Shown here: positions 8,762 through 18,400 of the stretch, one piece after another
Layout of the letters: the number at the start of each line of letters is the position of its first letter
Position numbering within the stretch: position 1 is the first letter of the stretch
Assembly (NCBI RefSeq): GCF_002154225.1
Contig: NZ_MTSE01000004.1
Location: 186,001 to 250,000, forward strand
Origin: Hymenobacter crusticola
GTDB taxonomy: Bacteria; Bacteroidota; Bacteroidia; Cytophagales; Hymenobacteraceae
Reading direction: 5' to 3'
DNA: 64,000 nucleotides
Translations under genes and position numbers: made by a program
Notes under the pieces: generated by a model
What the model saw: the letters and a program-made list of their open reading frames with translations, nothing else
Told to the model about the DNA's origin: nothing
Database searches by the model: none

Positions 8762-8922
8762 GACGAAAACCGTTTAGTTGTTAGTAAGTAGAGGCAAGCA
8801 GGTAGAAAGGACGAGAACCACCATGAAGTAAGGGTGAACTTCCTTGCTGACCTGGCCAAAGCTAAAGAGCAGCTTGGCTGCGCTCCACGCTAACTCGGCT
8901 ATATAACCACTTCGCTCGACCG

Positions 8923-8938
8923 AAAGCCGCTTTTTATC
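8923..8938. repeat. 16-base direct repeat, copy 2
   Basis: A second exact copy of AAAGCCGCTTTTTATC (see 8565-8580), upstream of the truncated Spy-like frame. Confidence 0.55.
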
Positions 8939-9016
8939 CTTGAAGCGGCTGCGGCTTGCGGCGCTTTTTCTAGGTCAGTTGCGGCTCTTAACCACCGACA
9001 TTTTGACCGAGAAAAT

Positions 9017-9126
9017 CCGTGTAGAGACGCAATACTTTGCGTCTCCGCGTTGAAAGACTCACTGAGAACAACCTAGGCAAACAACAGCTGCAACGACGAG
9101 ACGCAAAGGGTTGCGTCCCTACACGG
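9017..9126. repeat. 110-base MITE-like inverted-repeat element
   Basis: 29-base arms at 9017-9045 and 9098-9126 are inverted copies with three mismatches, beginning CCGTGTAG and ending TACACGG. Each arm carries an internal small palindrome of the form GAGACGCAA...TTGCGTCTC. The 52-base centre has no coding content. This looks like a non-autonomous mobile or REP-type repeat. Confidence 0.65.
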
Positions 9127-9311
9127 TTCCGGCATTCCTAATCGGTGTGGTGGGCTGCTCGGAGGCTAGGTGCTTCACCGCTCGGGTCCGTATCCTGCGG
9201 GTTCAGCTCCCGAAAAACGCCATTCGGCATGATTGATTTTAGGAGCCAGTAGCGCGCTGGTAGTTTCGTGCCGTCATCCTTCTGCTCGACATAAGCTGGA
9301 TGATCCTTTCT

Positions 9312-11864
9312 ATGAAAAAAGCGCTCCTCTACCTAGCCCTGGCTAGTTCTCCACTCGTAACCGAAGCCCAAACGGCCGCCCCCGGTGGCGCCCCGCCCGC
9401 CGGCGTCACCCCGCCCACGGGTGCCCCCGCTGCACCAAAAGGCAGTGGCAAAGTCACGGGGACCGTGCTGGATGCGGCCACCAAGAAGCCCGTGCCGTTT
9501 GCCACGGTCGCGCTCCTGAATATCGCCACCGGCAAAGCCGTGGACGGCACCGTGTGCGACGACAACGGCAAATTCATCATCAATAGCATCGGCGCGGGTA
9601 GCTACACGCTGCAAGTCAGCTTTTTGGGATACAAGCAGACGGATAAAACGGGCTTGGTATTCACGGAGAAAGGCGAGTCAGTGAACCTAGGTCAGCTCAC
9701 GCTGGCTAGCTCTACTACGCAGCTCGGGGAGGTGCGCGTGGAAGGCCAGCGGGCTTTGATTGAGGAGAAAGTCGACCGCACCGTCTACAACGCCGAGAAG
9801 GACGAAACCACCCGCGGCGGCGACGCCACCGACGTGCTCAAGCGCGTGCCCCTGCTCAGCGTCGACCTCGACGGCAACGTGTCGTTACGGGGCTCTAGCA
9901 ATATCAAAGTGCTGATTAACAACAAGCCCAGCACCATTGCGGCCAGCAACCTAGCTGACGCACTGAAGCAGATTCCGGCCGACCAAATCAAGTCGGTGGA
10001 GGTCATTACTTCGCCCTCGGCCAAGTACGACGCAGAAGGCTCGGGTGGCATTATCAACATCATCACCAAGAAAGACAATCTGCAAGGCAAAACCCTGGAT
10101 ATGCGCCTAAGCGGCGGCCTGCGCGGCTCCGACCTAGGGTTAAACGCCAGCTACAAGGTGGGCAAGATGGGTTTCTCGCTCGGTGGCGGCGGCCGCACCG
10201 GCTACAACACGCCTGGTCACTTCAGCAACACCCAGCTCACTACCAACCCCCTCGACGGTAGCCAGCTGCGCACCACGCAGGAGGCCGACACCCGCTCACG
10301 CTACACCTTTGGGCGCTACAACTTCGGCTGGGATTATGACATCGACAAGCAGAATTCGTTGTCGCTGGGCGCGCAGGTGGGGGTGCGCAACTTCAACTCG
10401 TACCAAACCGGCCTGCTGACCCAAACCTACGCCGAGGACGTGCTGCGCTCAAGCAGCTTGCGCAACGTGCGCGTGGCCGACGAAACGAACAACCTGGACG
10501 TGAACCTCACCTACACCCACTTGTTCGAAAAGCCCCAGCACGAGTTCAGCTTCCTGACGCTGTATAGCCGCACCAATGCCACGAATAACTTCACCAACAA
10601 CATCCTAGGTGCAAGCAGCGAAACGGCGCAGCGCCTCAAAAACGAGAACGACAGCTACAACCAAGAGGTCACGGTGCAGGCCGATTACCAGGCGCCCATC
10701 GGGAAAAACCAACTGCTGGAGCTAGGGGGCAAGGACATCATGCGCCGCGTGCGCAGCGAGTACGCGTATCTAGCGGCTGCGGGCGATAATGGCGAGTTCC
10801 TGCCAATTGTGAGCAGCAACCTCTCCAACATATTCACTTACAACCAGAATGTGGCCGCCGCTTACGTGTCGTACACGCTCAACTTCCTGAAGAACTACAC
10901 CCTGAAGGCCGGCACGCGCTACGAACACACCACCATCGACGCCGACTTCCAGACGAACGAAACCGTGAGTTTGCCCTCTTATGGCGTGCTGGTGCCGAGT
11001 GTGAACTTGTCGCGCAAACTCAAGAACGGCAACCTGGTGAAAGTGGCCTATAACCGCCGTATTCAGCGCCCCTCGTTGCAGTTTCTAAACCCGAACTTGC
11101 AGGCTTCCAACCCACTAAACGTCACGCAGGGTAATCCGCTGCTGCGTCCCGAGTATACCAACAACGTGGAGGTGTCGTACAGCACGTTCCTGAAGGGCAC
11201 CATGCTGAACTTCAGCGCCTTTGCCCGCAACACCACGGGCTCTATTCAGGCGGTGCGCAACGTGCTGGGCGGCGACACCATCCAGACGACCTACGCTAAC
11301 ATCGGGGAGGAAAAGGCGTACGGCCTGAGCGCTTTTGCCAACGTGAACCTCAACAACAAGCTCACGCTCAACGGCGGCCCCGACCTCTACTACGCCGTGT
11401 TGAACAACAACGTGAGCGACCCGCTTTACAACGCCAAAAACCGCGGTTGGGTAGTCAGCGCCCGTCTGTTTGGTAACTATACCTTCGCCAAAAACTGGGG
11501 CCTGCAATTCTTCGGCTTCTACCGCGGGCGGCAGGTGCAGCTGCAAGGCTACCAGAGCGGCTTCGGCATCTATAGCCTGAACATCAAGCGCGACCTGTGG
11601 GATAAGAAAGGCAGCATTGGCTTCGGCGCCGAAAACTTCCTGACCCCTAGGTTCAAGATGCGCAACGAGGTGGTGTCGCCGCTCATCACCCAAAACAGCG
11701 TGAACGAAATGCGCATGCTCAGCTTCCGCGTCAACTTCAGCTACCGCATCGGCAAGCTGACCGTCGACCAAGCCCCACGCCGTAAGAAGTCCGTAAACAA
11801 CGACGACCTGAAAGGCGGCGGTGGTAACCAAAGCACCACGCAGCCCGGCGGTGCTGGGCAGTAG
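9312..11864 (+). CDS. TonB-dependent receptor, OMP_b-brl_3 type
   Basis: This 850-residue outer-membrane receptor starts MKKALLYLALASSPLVTEAQ, a good signal peptide; an ATG 12 bases earlier is less likely. A carboxypeptidase-like regulatory beta-sandwich follows (GTVLDAATKKPVPFATVALLN, about residues 48-125). A plug domain comes next (RVPLLSVDLDGNVSLRGSSN, then PSAKYDAEGSGGIINIITKK, about 175-255). A long beta-barrel with many aromatic-ended strands fills the rest. It lacks the SusC-type long plug and has no SusD partner, so it belongs to the stand-alone receptor class. The tail is unusual: basic (RRKKS) then GGGGNQSTTQPGG. The substrate is unknown. Confidence 0.88.
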   Translation: MKKALLYLALASSPLVTEAQTAAPGGAPPAGVTPPTGAPAAPKGSGKVTGTVLDAATKKPVPFATVALLNIATGKAVDGTVCDDNGKFIINSIGAGSYTLQVSFLGYKQTDKTGLVFTEKGESVNLGQLTLASSTTQLGEVRVEGQRALIEEKVDRTVYNAEKDETTRGGDATDVLKRVPLLSVDLDGNVSLRGSSNIKVLINNKPSTIAASNLADALKQIPADQIKSVEVITSPSAKYDAEGSGGIINIITKKDNLQGKTLDMRLSGGLRGSDLGLNASYKVGKMGFSLGGGGRTGYNTPGHFSNTQLTTNPLDGSQLRTTQEADTRSRYTFGRYNFGWDYDIDKQNSLSLGAQVGVRNFNSYQTGLLTQTYAEDVLRSSSLRNVRVADETNNLDVNLTYTHLFEKPQHEFSFLTLYSRTNATNNFTNNILGASSETAQRLKNENDSYNQEVTVQADYQAPIGKNQLLELGGKDIMRRVRSEYAYLAAAGDNGEFLPIVSSNLSNIFTYNQNVAAAYVSYTLNFLKNYTLKAGTRYEHTTIDADFQTNETVSLPSYGVLVPSVNLSRKLKNGNLVKVAYNRRIQRPSLQFLNPNLQASNPLNVTQGNPLLRPEYTNNVEVSYSTFLKGTMLNFSAFARNTTGSIQAVRNVLGGDTIQTTYANIGEEKAYGLSAFANVNLNNKLTLNGGPDLYYAVLNNNVSDPLYNAKNRGWVVSARLFGNYTFAKNWGLQFFGFYRGRQVQLQGYQSGFGIYSLNIKRDLWDKKGSIGFGAENFLTPRFKMRNEVVSPLITQNSVNEMRMLSFRVNFSYRIGKLTVDQAPRRKKSVNNDDLKGGGGNQSTTQPGGAGQ

Positions 11865-11868
11865 CAGA

Positions 11869-11984
11869 AGAACGTCATTCCGACCCTAGGAGGAATCTCG
11901 CTTGAAGTCGTTGTGGTGGTAAATTCCTGCCGACTGAAGCTAGCCCGGCACGCAAGATTCCTCCTAGGGTCGGAATGACGTTCT
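11869..11984. repeat. 116-base palindromic repeat element
   Basis: 30-base arms (11869-11898 and 11955-11984) are perfect inverted copies, and the similarity continues more loosely inward. The core contains CGACCCTAGGAGGAATC. It lies just after the TonB receptor stop. It could fold into a strong hairpin and end transcription, but its form is that of a dispersed REP/MITE-like repeat. Confidence 0.7.
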
Positions 11985-12091
11985 GAGGGAGCACACGAGG
12001 TTCCTCATATTGTCGGCAAAATCGTAATTAGCTGAAAACCTAGTACTTTCTTGGGTAGCTTTCAGCTGATGCTACTCTTCTTTTCGCCCGA

Positions 12092-13204
12092 ATGCCCTTA
12101 CCCACCGAAACCTACCACCTGAGCAGCCGCCAGAAATGGAAGCTAGCCCTGAGCCTAATCGTCATCTACTATCCCATTCTGACCTACGTCAACTTTCCGG
12201 AGTGGGACCGGAGCTGGACTGGCGTGCAACGCGGCCTGCCGCTGTTTTTCATCGGTAGCGTGGTCATGGTGCTATTTTATTTTGTGTGGCTCAGCCTAGT
12301 TGAATGGATTCAGCACCGGTTGTTCGGGTGGTTTGGGGAAGACTTCTTGCTGGAACTGCGGTTGCCGGCGCAGCTGATTACCCTGCTTACTTCCACGGCG
12401 CTAGCGGCTGCTTTTTTGATGGCTTATGGCAGTGTTATGTACTTGCTCACCAGGTTCTTGCCACACGCAGAGCACCGGTCACCCCGCATAGCGCTCAGTC
12501 CCGAACACATATCGTTGTTTCGCCGCGCCAACGAAGGCTTCTTCCTAATGCTGATGTTGTCGGCGTTTTATCTGATTGCCAATAGCCGGGCCTTGCTGCG
12601 GGTGCGTGCCTTCCACCGGCGCACCGAGCAGCTGGAAAACGAAAACCTGCAAGCACAGTTTGCGGCGCTCAAAAACCAGGTCAACCCGCACTTTTTGTTC
12701 AACAGCCTTAGCATTTTGTCGTCGCTGGTGTACGTGGACGCGGAGCTATCGGAGAAGTTCATCGACCAGCTTTCCCGCTCGTACCGCTACACGCTAGAGC
12801 AAAAAGACAACGACCTAGTACCACTCAGCACCGAGCTAGACTTCATCAAGTCGTACACGTTTCTGCTCAAAATTCGCTTCGAGGAGAAGTTCGACGTGGT
12901 GCTCGACATACCCGAAGCCGACCGGCAGCACTACCGCGTGGCGCCGCTGACCTTGCAGCTGCTCGTCGAAAATGCCGTGAAACACAACCAGATGTCGGTC
13001 GAGAACCCGCTGCACGTGTGCATCGGCCTCGAGGAGCAGGAGCTGGTGGTGCGCAACAGCCTCCAACGCCGCCCGACGGTGACGGCCTCGACGGGGCTAG
13101 GCTTGCAAAATATCCTGAACCGCTACCGCCTCCTCACGCCGCGCCCCGTGCGGGTTGAGGAAACCGACGACACCTTTGTGGTCCGCATTCCGCTTTTGTT
13201 ATGA
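12092..13204 (+). CDS. LytS-type sensor histidine kinase
   Basis: This 370-residue inner-membrane kinase has four hydrophobic segments in its first 170 residues (including LALSLIVIYYPILTYVNF, FFIGSVVMVLFYFVWL and FFLMLMLSAFYLIANS). A short coiled linker follows, then the His_kinase (PF06580) block with the phospho-accepting His in NQVNPHFLFNSLSILSSL at about residue 206. The ATPase part has LTLQLLVENAVKHNQ (N box) and GLGLQNILNRY (G box). It overlaps the next gene by 4 bases (ATGA), so the two are translationally coupled and form a two-component pair. There is no extracellular sensor domain, so the signal is unknown. Confidence 0.93.
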   Translation: MPLPTETYHLSSRQKWKLALSLIVIYYPILTYVNFPEWDRSWTGVQRGLPLFFIGSVVMVLFYFVWLSLVEWIQHRLFGWFGEDFLLELRLPAQLITLLTSTALAAAFLMAYGSVMYLLTRFLPHAEHRSPRIALSPEHISLFRRANEGFFLMLMLSAFYLIANSRALLRVRAFHRRTEQLENENLQAQFAALKNQVNPHFLFNSLSILSSLVYVDAELSEKFIDQLSRSYRYTLEQKDNDLVPLSTELDFIKSYTFLLKIRFEEKFDVVLDIPEADRQHYRVAPLTLQLLVENAVKHNQMSVENPLHVCIGLEEQELVVRNSLQRRPTVTASTGLGLQNILNRYRLLTPRPVRVEETDDTFVVRIPLLL

Positions 13205-13959
13205 GAGTACTCATCGTTGAAGACGAAAACCTAACGGCCCGCCGGCTCGAAGGCCAATTGCTCAAGTACGACCCTAGCATTGAGGTATTGGCCAAGCTGC
13301 CCTCCGTAGCAAAGGCCGTGGACTGGCTGCGCACCCACCCGGCCCCCGACCTGCTGTTCCTCGACATTCACCTGGAAGACGACCTAGGTTTCCGCATTTT
13401 CGAGCAAGTGCAGGTGAGCACGCCCGTCATTTTCACCACGGCCTACGACGAATACATGATCCAGGCCTTCAAGGTGAACAGCATCGACTACCTGCTCAAG
13501 CCCGTTAATTACGACGACCTCGTGGCCGCCATTGAGAAGTACAAGGCGCTGCGCCAGCACTTCGCCGCCCCCGATTTGTCGGCGCTGTTGCAGCTGGTAA
13601 CGAAGCCCAGTGAGCAAGCCTACCGCGACCGGTTCATGGTTAGCATTGGCCCCAAGCTGCGCAGCGTGGAAGTATCCGATATTGCTTACTTCTTCCTCGA
13701 AGAGAAAGTCGTTTTCCTGACCACGCAGCAGGGCTCCATGCTGCCCCTTGAATACAGCCTCGATAAGCTCACCCAACTGCTCAACCCGCGGCAGTTTTTC
13801 CGCGTGAGCCGCCAATACCTCGTGAGCCTAGGTTCCATCGATTCCATTCACACCTACTCAGCTGGCAAGCTCCGGCTAGAGCTGCGCCCCACGCCCCGCC
13901 ACGAGGTATTCGTGAGCGGCGACCGGGTGACGGATTTTAAGGATTGGCTGGGACGGTAG
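13201..13959 (+). CDS. LytTR-type response regulator
   Basis: This 252-residue regulator has an N-terminal receiver domain with the acidic pair in IVEDEN, the phospho-acceptor Asp in LLFLDIHLEDD (about residue 55) and the conserved Lys in DYLLKPVNYDD. The C-terminal LytTR DNA-binding domain (about residues 145-252) has FFRVSRQYLVSL and the typical IHTYSAGKLRLEL ending. It is the cognate partner of the overlapping histidine kinase. Targets are unknown; a convergent SusC/SusD pair follows but is on the other strand. Confidence 0.94.
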   Translation: MRVLIVEDENLTARRLEGQLLKYDPSIEVLAKLPSVAKAVDWLRTHPAPDLLFLDIHLEDDLGFRIFEQVQVSTPVIFTTAYDEYMIQAFKVNSIDYLLKPVNYDDLVAAIEKYKALRQHFAAPDLSALLQLVTKPSEQAYRDRFMVSIGPKLRSVEVSDIAYFFLEEKVVFLTTQQGSMLPLEYSLDKLTQLLNPRQFFRVSRQYLVSLGSIDSIHTYSAGKLRLELRPTPRHEVFVSGDRVTDFKDWLGR

Positions 13960-13996
13960 CTAGGTTTGCTATTAGGTAACGTGCCCACTTGTAAAT

Positions 13997-14034
13997 AAAG
14001 AAGCCCGTACTGAGTATTCAGCACGGGCTTCTTT
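13997..14034. terminator. Bidirectional intrinsic terminator
   Basis: AAAGAAGCCCGT and ACGGGCTTCTTT form the base of a hairpin with A- and T-tracts on its two sides. It lies between the converging response regulator and SusD genes and can serve both strands. Confidence 0.85.
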
Positions 14035-14053
14035 GTTAGAACCTAGCTCTTGA

Positions 14054-15391
14054 TTAAATAGCCGGGTCGGGAGGCGTATTGGTATTGTTCACGCGCTCCT
14101 GCTGCGGGTACGGGTAGAAATTGCGCGTGCGCTCGGTGAGGTTAGCAGGCGGCGTGGGTCGGCCGAACCGGCGGCTGTCTTCCAAGCGCTGCCCGCTGAG
14201 GTACAGCTCGGCGCAACGCTGCTTGTACACTTCTGTGAGTAAAGCGCTGGCAGTCACCGCACCGGCATACGCTGGCAAATTCGCATTCACCCCAAAAGGG
14301 TCGCCGCTGGCTTGCGTGCGCACCGCATTGATGTCCGTGAGGGCTGCGGTAAGGTTGGGAGTAGAAGAGCGAAGGTTGCACTCCGCACGAATAAGGCGCA
14401 TTTCGTCGGGCAGGTAGGCCGGAATAGGGCTGTCTATTCTGTTGAAGAAGCCTGCCAGCGTGCGGATATTGTCGGTGCTGCCGTTGTTAGCATCCGATAC
14501 CACAGCGCCAGCGAGGTAAAATGCTAGGCGCCCGTCGTTAGCTTCTACCAAGCTAGTGGGTAGTCCGAACCGGTCGCGCGGGCGGAAGTTGGTGCCGGCT
14601 AAGGCCGTGAATTGGTAAACAGGATTTGGGTTTTGCGTCGAGTAAGTGAAGATCGAAGTCTTCGTCAGGTCGACTAGGTTTGCGGCAGCTAGAGCCGCGG
14701 CATAGTTGCCCGCTACTAGGTTGATGCGCGCCCGGTAAGCTTGCACCGTGTTGGGTAAGTCGAAAGTAGAACTCAGCACCTGCGTGTTAAAGTCAGTCGA
14801 CGCGGGCGTGGTGGTCAAACTTTGAGCCGCTAGGTCGAGCAGGCGAATAGCCTCTTGCAGCAACTGCTGACGTGGTACAAAAGTAGGAGCAGGGCCAGTT
14901 GCCAAGGGGCCCTGCTCAAACCCGAGGGCTACCCCGGCCAGCGCTGCCGCCTTGAACAAATAGGAGTGCGCAAGGACGCCGCTCTGAGTCGCTGCATCGG
15001 CGGCAAGTACCGCTGGAGCCGCTGTAATCAGCTGGTCGGCAACCTGGATTACACGATAGTTGCGAGCAAACAAGGCCGAGGTATTCGCGTTGCTCGGAGA
15101 GAGTTGCGCTCCACCTTGCTCCAATTCGGTGATATTGAAGAAGGTGGTAATGCCTTTTAACTCGCGGCTAGTGGTGCCAGTAGTGAGAATAATAGGCTCT
15201 AGCGCCGATGTAGAATACAGTTGACGCAAGCCAACACTTAGAGCCAACACGCCTTCCCGAGTGGTTAGGGTTTGCTCGTCGGTGGCAGCATTCGGGTTTG
15301 GTAAATCTATGTTGCAAGCCGTACTGCCTAGCAGCAAACTGCTCAGCAGCAGCGTAGCTAGCCGGCGCGGCCAAGTAAGTAGCAGATTCAT
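14054..15391 (-). CDS. SusD/RagB-like outer-membrane lipoprotein
   Basis: This 445-residue lipoprotein has a signal peptide ending in the lipobox LGSTAC (about residue 26). It then shows the helical TPR-like layout of SusD proteins: early GLRQLYS, an internal AYRARINLVAGNYAAALAAA TPR-like helix pair, EMRLIRAECNLR, and the C-terminal KQRCAELYLSGQRLEDSRRFGR block found in RagB/SusD proteins. It caps the SusC-like channel encoded 30 bases upstream and helps bind the imported ligand at the cell surface. It is shorter than classical SusD, and the ligand is unknown. Confidence 0.85.
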   Translation of the reverse strand: MNLLLTWPRRLATLLLSSLLLGSTACNIDLPNPNAATDEQTLTTREGVLALSVGLRQLYSTSALEPIILTTGTTSRELKGITTFFNITELEQGGAQLSPSNANTSALFARNYRVIQVADQLITAAPAVLAADAATQSGVLAHSYLFKAAALAGVALGFEQGPLATGPAPTFVPRQQLLQEAIRLLDLAAQSLTTTPASTDFNTQVLSSTFDLPNTVQAYRARINLVAGNYAAALAAANLVDLTKTSIFTYSTQNPNPVYQFTALAGTNFRPRDRFGLPTSLVEANDGRLAFYLAGAVVSDANNGSTDNIRTLAGFFNRIDSPIPAYLPDEMRLIRAECNLRSSTPNLTAALTDINAVRTQASGDPFGVNANLPAYAGAVTASALLTEVYKQRCAELYLSGQRLEDSRRFGRPTPPANLTERTRNFYPYPQQERVNNTNTPPDPAI

Positions 15392-15421
15392 ATCAAGAGA
15401 GAAGAAAAAGCGGGAGAAAAA

Positions 15422-18400
15422 TTAAAACGACGCATTGAAGCCCACCGAAACGGAGCGCGGAATCGGAACCTCTACAAAGTCGAAGCCGCGTACCGCGTTG
15501 CTTTGTCCGGCGGCATTTACTTCGGGGTCGTAGCCGCTATAATCCGTAATAACCCACAGGTTGCGAGCGGCTACGGAGAAGCGCAAGTCGCGCATTCCCA
15601 AAAACTTAGGCCGGATCTGGTAGCTTATCGAGGCTTCGCGCATTTTGATGAAGGAACCATCCTCAATCCAGCGGTCAAACGTGTTGTAAATGGCCGTGCT
15701 AGTACCCTTCGGTACTTCCCCGCGTAGCTCTCCTTCGTAGCGAGCTAGGCCGCCGAATATGTCGCGAGACCCCACCCGCTGAGTGAAGTTGAAGACGTCG
15801 AAATCCTGCTGGGTGTCAAACTGAACCCGGAACGACAGACGCCCGTTGAGCAGGCTCACTTCGTTGATGAGCGAGGCAATGTAGCGTGGGTTTGGGTCAC
15901 CCAAAACGCCATTCACGAGGTTGCCCGAGGGCTGGCCATCGGCGGCGCGCTGGGGCGTATTGTCCGCGCCAAAAGTACCCTGGATGCCTCGCTCGCGCTG
16001 CGGCAAACCGGCGCTGGTAAGAAGCAGAGAGCCATCGGGGTTGCGAGCCGAGTAAGTGCCGTAGTAGGTGCCAAGGGGCTTACCCTCAACGGCTGCCACC
16101 AAGCCAAACCCATTCGGGAAGGTCACAAGGCCGTTCGGAATGTTGGTGATGCGGTTCTTGTAATGAGTGAAAGTGCCTGTAATGTTCCAGCGTACGTTGT
16201 CCGTCTGCACGGGCGTGCCTCGCACCAGCAACTCCACCCCACGGTTGCGCATATTCCCTACGTTATCAAAGCGGGTGCTAAACCCCGAACTGAAGTTAAG
16301 GTCACGGTTCAGAAGCAGATCCTGCACGCGCTTGTCAAAGTAGGAAAACTCGATGCCGATGCGGTCTTTGAACAGGCTCAAGTCGGTGCCAACTTCAAAC
16401 TCCTTTTGCCGCTCTGGCTTCAGGGTGTTATTGCCCTGTAGCGTGGACGTAATTAAACCGGGCAGCGTACCTACCGTCACCGGGTCGAAGTTGGTGAATC
16501 GGTCGTAAGGGCCAATAGCCGTTAGGTTGCCGGCCTGACCATACGAAGCACGCAGCTTCAGTTGTGGTGCTATCGTACCTAGGGCGCCGTTCTTCCAGAA
16601 ATTCTCATCGGATATCACGTACGACCCGCTTAGCTTGGGGTAGTATTGGCTGCGGTTGCTAGCCCCGTACACCGAGGCTTCATCGACGCGCAGAGCACCA
16701 GTAATAAATAGGCGGTTGTAGAGGCCAAAGGTTTGTTGTACGAAAGCGCCCCGAATGGTGCGCTCCGTGCGGTAATCGCCCAAGTAGCGCGGATTCTGAG
16801 ACACGATAGTGCCGCTAGCCGTCGTCTGAATTACTGGCGACAACGTGATGCTCTGCTGAACCGTGCTAAAGGATTGTTGATACTGTAAGGTGCCGCCCAC
16901 GGTGGTCGTGCTAGCAAGCCACTCCGTGAAATCATGACGGTAATTGGCCGTCACGTCGTTGTTCACCAAAATGCTGGTTTGGTCGGCGCGGCGCGCTAGG
17001 CCGGTGCTATACGTGGGGGCTGTGCTATTTGTCGGAATGAAGCCGGTAGCTAGCTGTGTGCTAGCATCATAGCCGAGCACGTAATCGAAGGTGAAGCCAG
17101 TAAAAGGAGTGAAGTTGAGCTGAGCGTCGCCAATGAACCGAGACGTGCGCTGTTGAAACTTGAAACGGTTGATGGCTTCAAGCGGATTGGTGCGGGCAAT
17201 GTTAAGTGCTGTGCTCGGGTAACGCCCCGTTACGGGGTCAGGGCTTGGGTCAATGAAGTTGTTGGAGAAGATAAGCCCCGTTAGCGCTCCGTAAGCCTCA
17301 TTGATACCACCGTTCGGTACTTCGCGGCTGCGACTCAAGGTGTAGTTAGCGCCAGCACTCAAGCTTACTTTCGAACCTAGGTTTTGCTGCAAGCGGAGGC
17401 GGCCACCGCCCCGGTTGAAGTCGGTGTTGTCGACAATGCCTTGGTTACGGAAGTAGTTGCCCGAAGCAAAATACTTGGTTGTGCTGTTGCCGCCCGTTAA
17501 GGACACATAGTTGTCGGTGCCTACCGCCGTGCGGAAAATACGGTCTTGGTAATCATAGCGCTGTACGGGTTCTTGCGTTAGATCGGCATTGTTAGCGGTG
17601 TTGGTAAAACGAAACGGATAGTCGTTGTAGTCCAGCTTTTTGCGGATCTGCGAGGTTAGAAACTGCGACGATACCGTTACCTGCGGGGCGCCGTCGCGGC
17701 CGCGCTTGGTGAAGATCTGCACCACGCCGTTGGAAGCCCGCGACCCATAGATGGCCGCTGCCGCCGCGCCTTTAATGACCTCAATGCGCTCCACGTCGTT
17801 GGGGCTGATGTCGACGAGGCGGTTTTGGGCGTAGCCACCTAGGTCGAGGAGCTGGGGCGAGTCGTTATTCACAATCACGCCGTCGATGATGTAGAGCGGA
17901 TCGGAAGAGCCGGCCACGGTGCTAGGTCCGCGCAGGCGCACCGAGATACCACCGGCGGGATTGCCCGAGTTTTGGGTGATCTGCACGCCCGCGAACTTGC
18001 CCTGCAAGGCTTGGTCGATCTGGGTGGGAACGGTGGTGCGCAGCTGGTCGCCGCTTACCGTGGCAATGGTGTTGCCGAGTTGGCGCTTGCTGGTGGCTAC
18101 CGACGTGCCCGTGACGACTACTTCGTTCAGGCCTACTTGGTCTTCGCGCAAGGCTAGGTCGGGTACGGCCACGGTGGTTTCGGCGCCGAGCGTGAGCGTG
18201 GTGCGCTGGGGCCGGGAGCCGATGGAGCTAGCTTCGAGCTGGTAGGTGCCGGGGGCTAGGTTGGCAGTCAGCTCAAAGCGCCCTTCGGCGTTAGTGCTGG
18301 CGCCGAGCACGGTGTTGAGCACGCGCACGGTGGCGCCAGGCAGCGGGTCGTTGTTGGCGTTGGTGACGCGGCCGCGGAGCAAATAGCGTGTGTTTTGGCC

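Larger units (their letters stand above)
8762..9311. other. Intergenic region with repeats
   Basis: This 550-base gap holds the second copy of the 16-base direct repeat (8923-8938) and a 110-base inverted-repeat element (9017-9126). No convincing coding frame was found. The promoter of the downstream TonB receptor should lie in its last 180 bases. Confidence 0.6.

Noticed and set aside
8492..8791. 99-codon plus-strand frame near the Spy-like genes
   Set aside because: The opposite strand carries the Spy-like remnant with clear homology, so this frame is its antisense.
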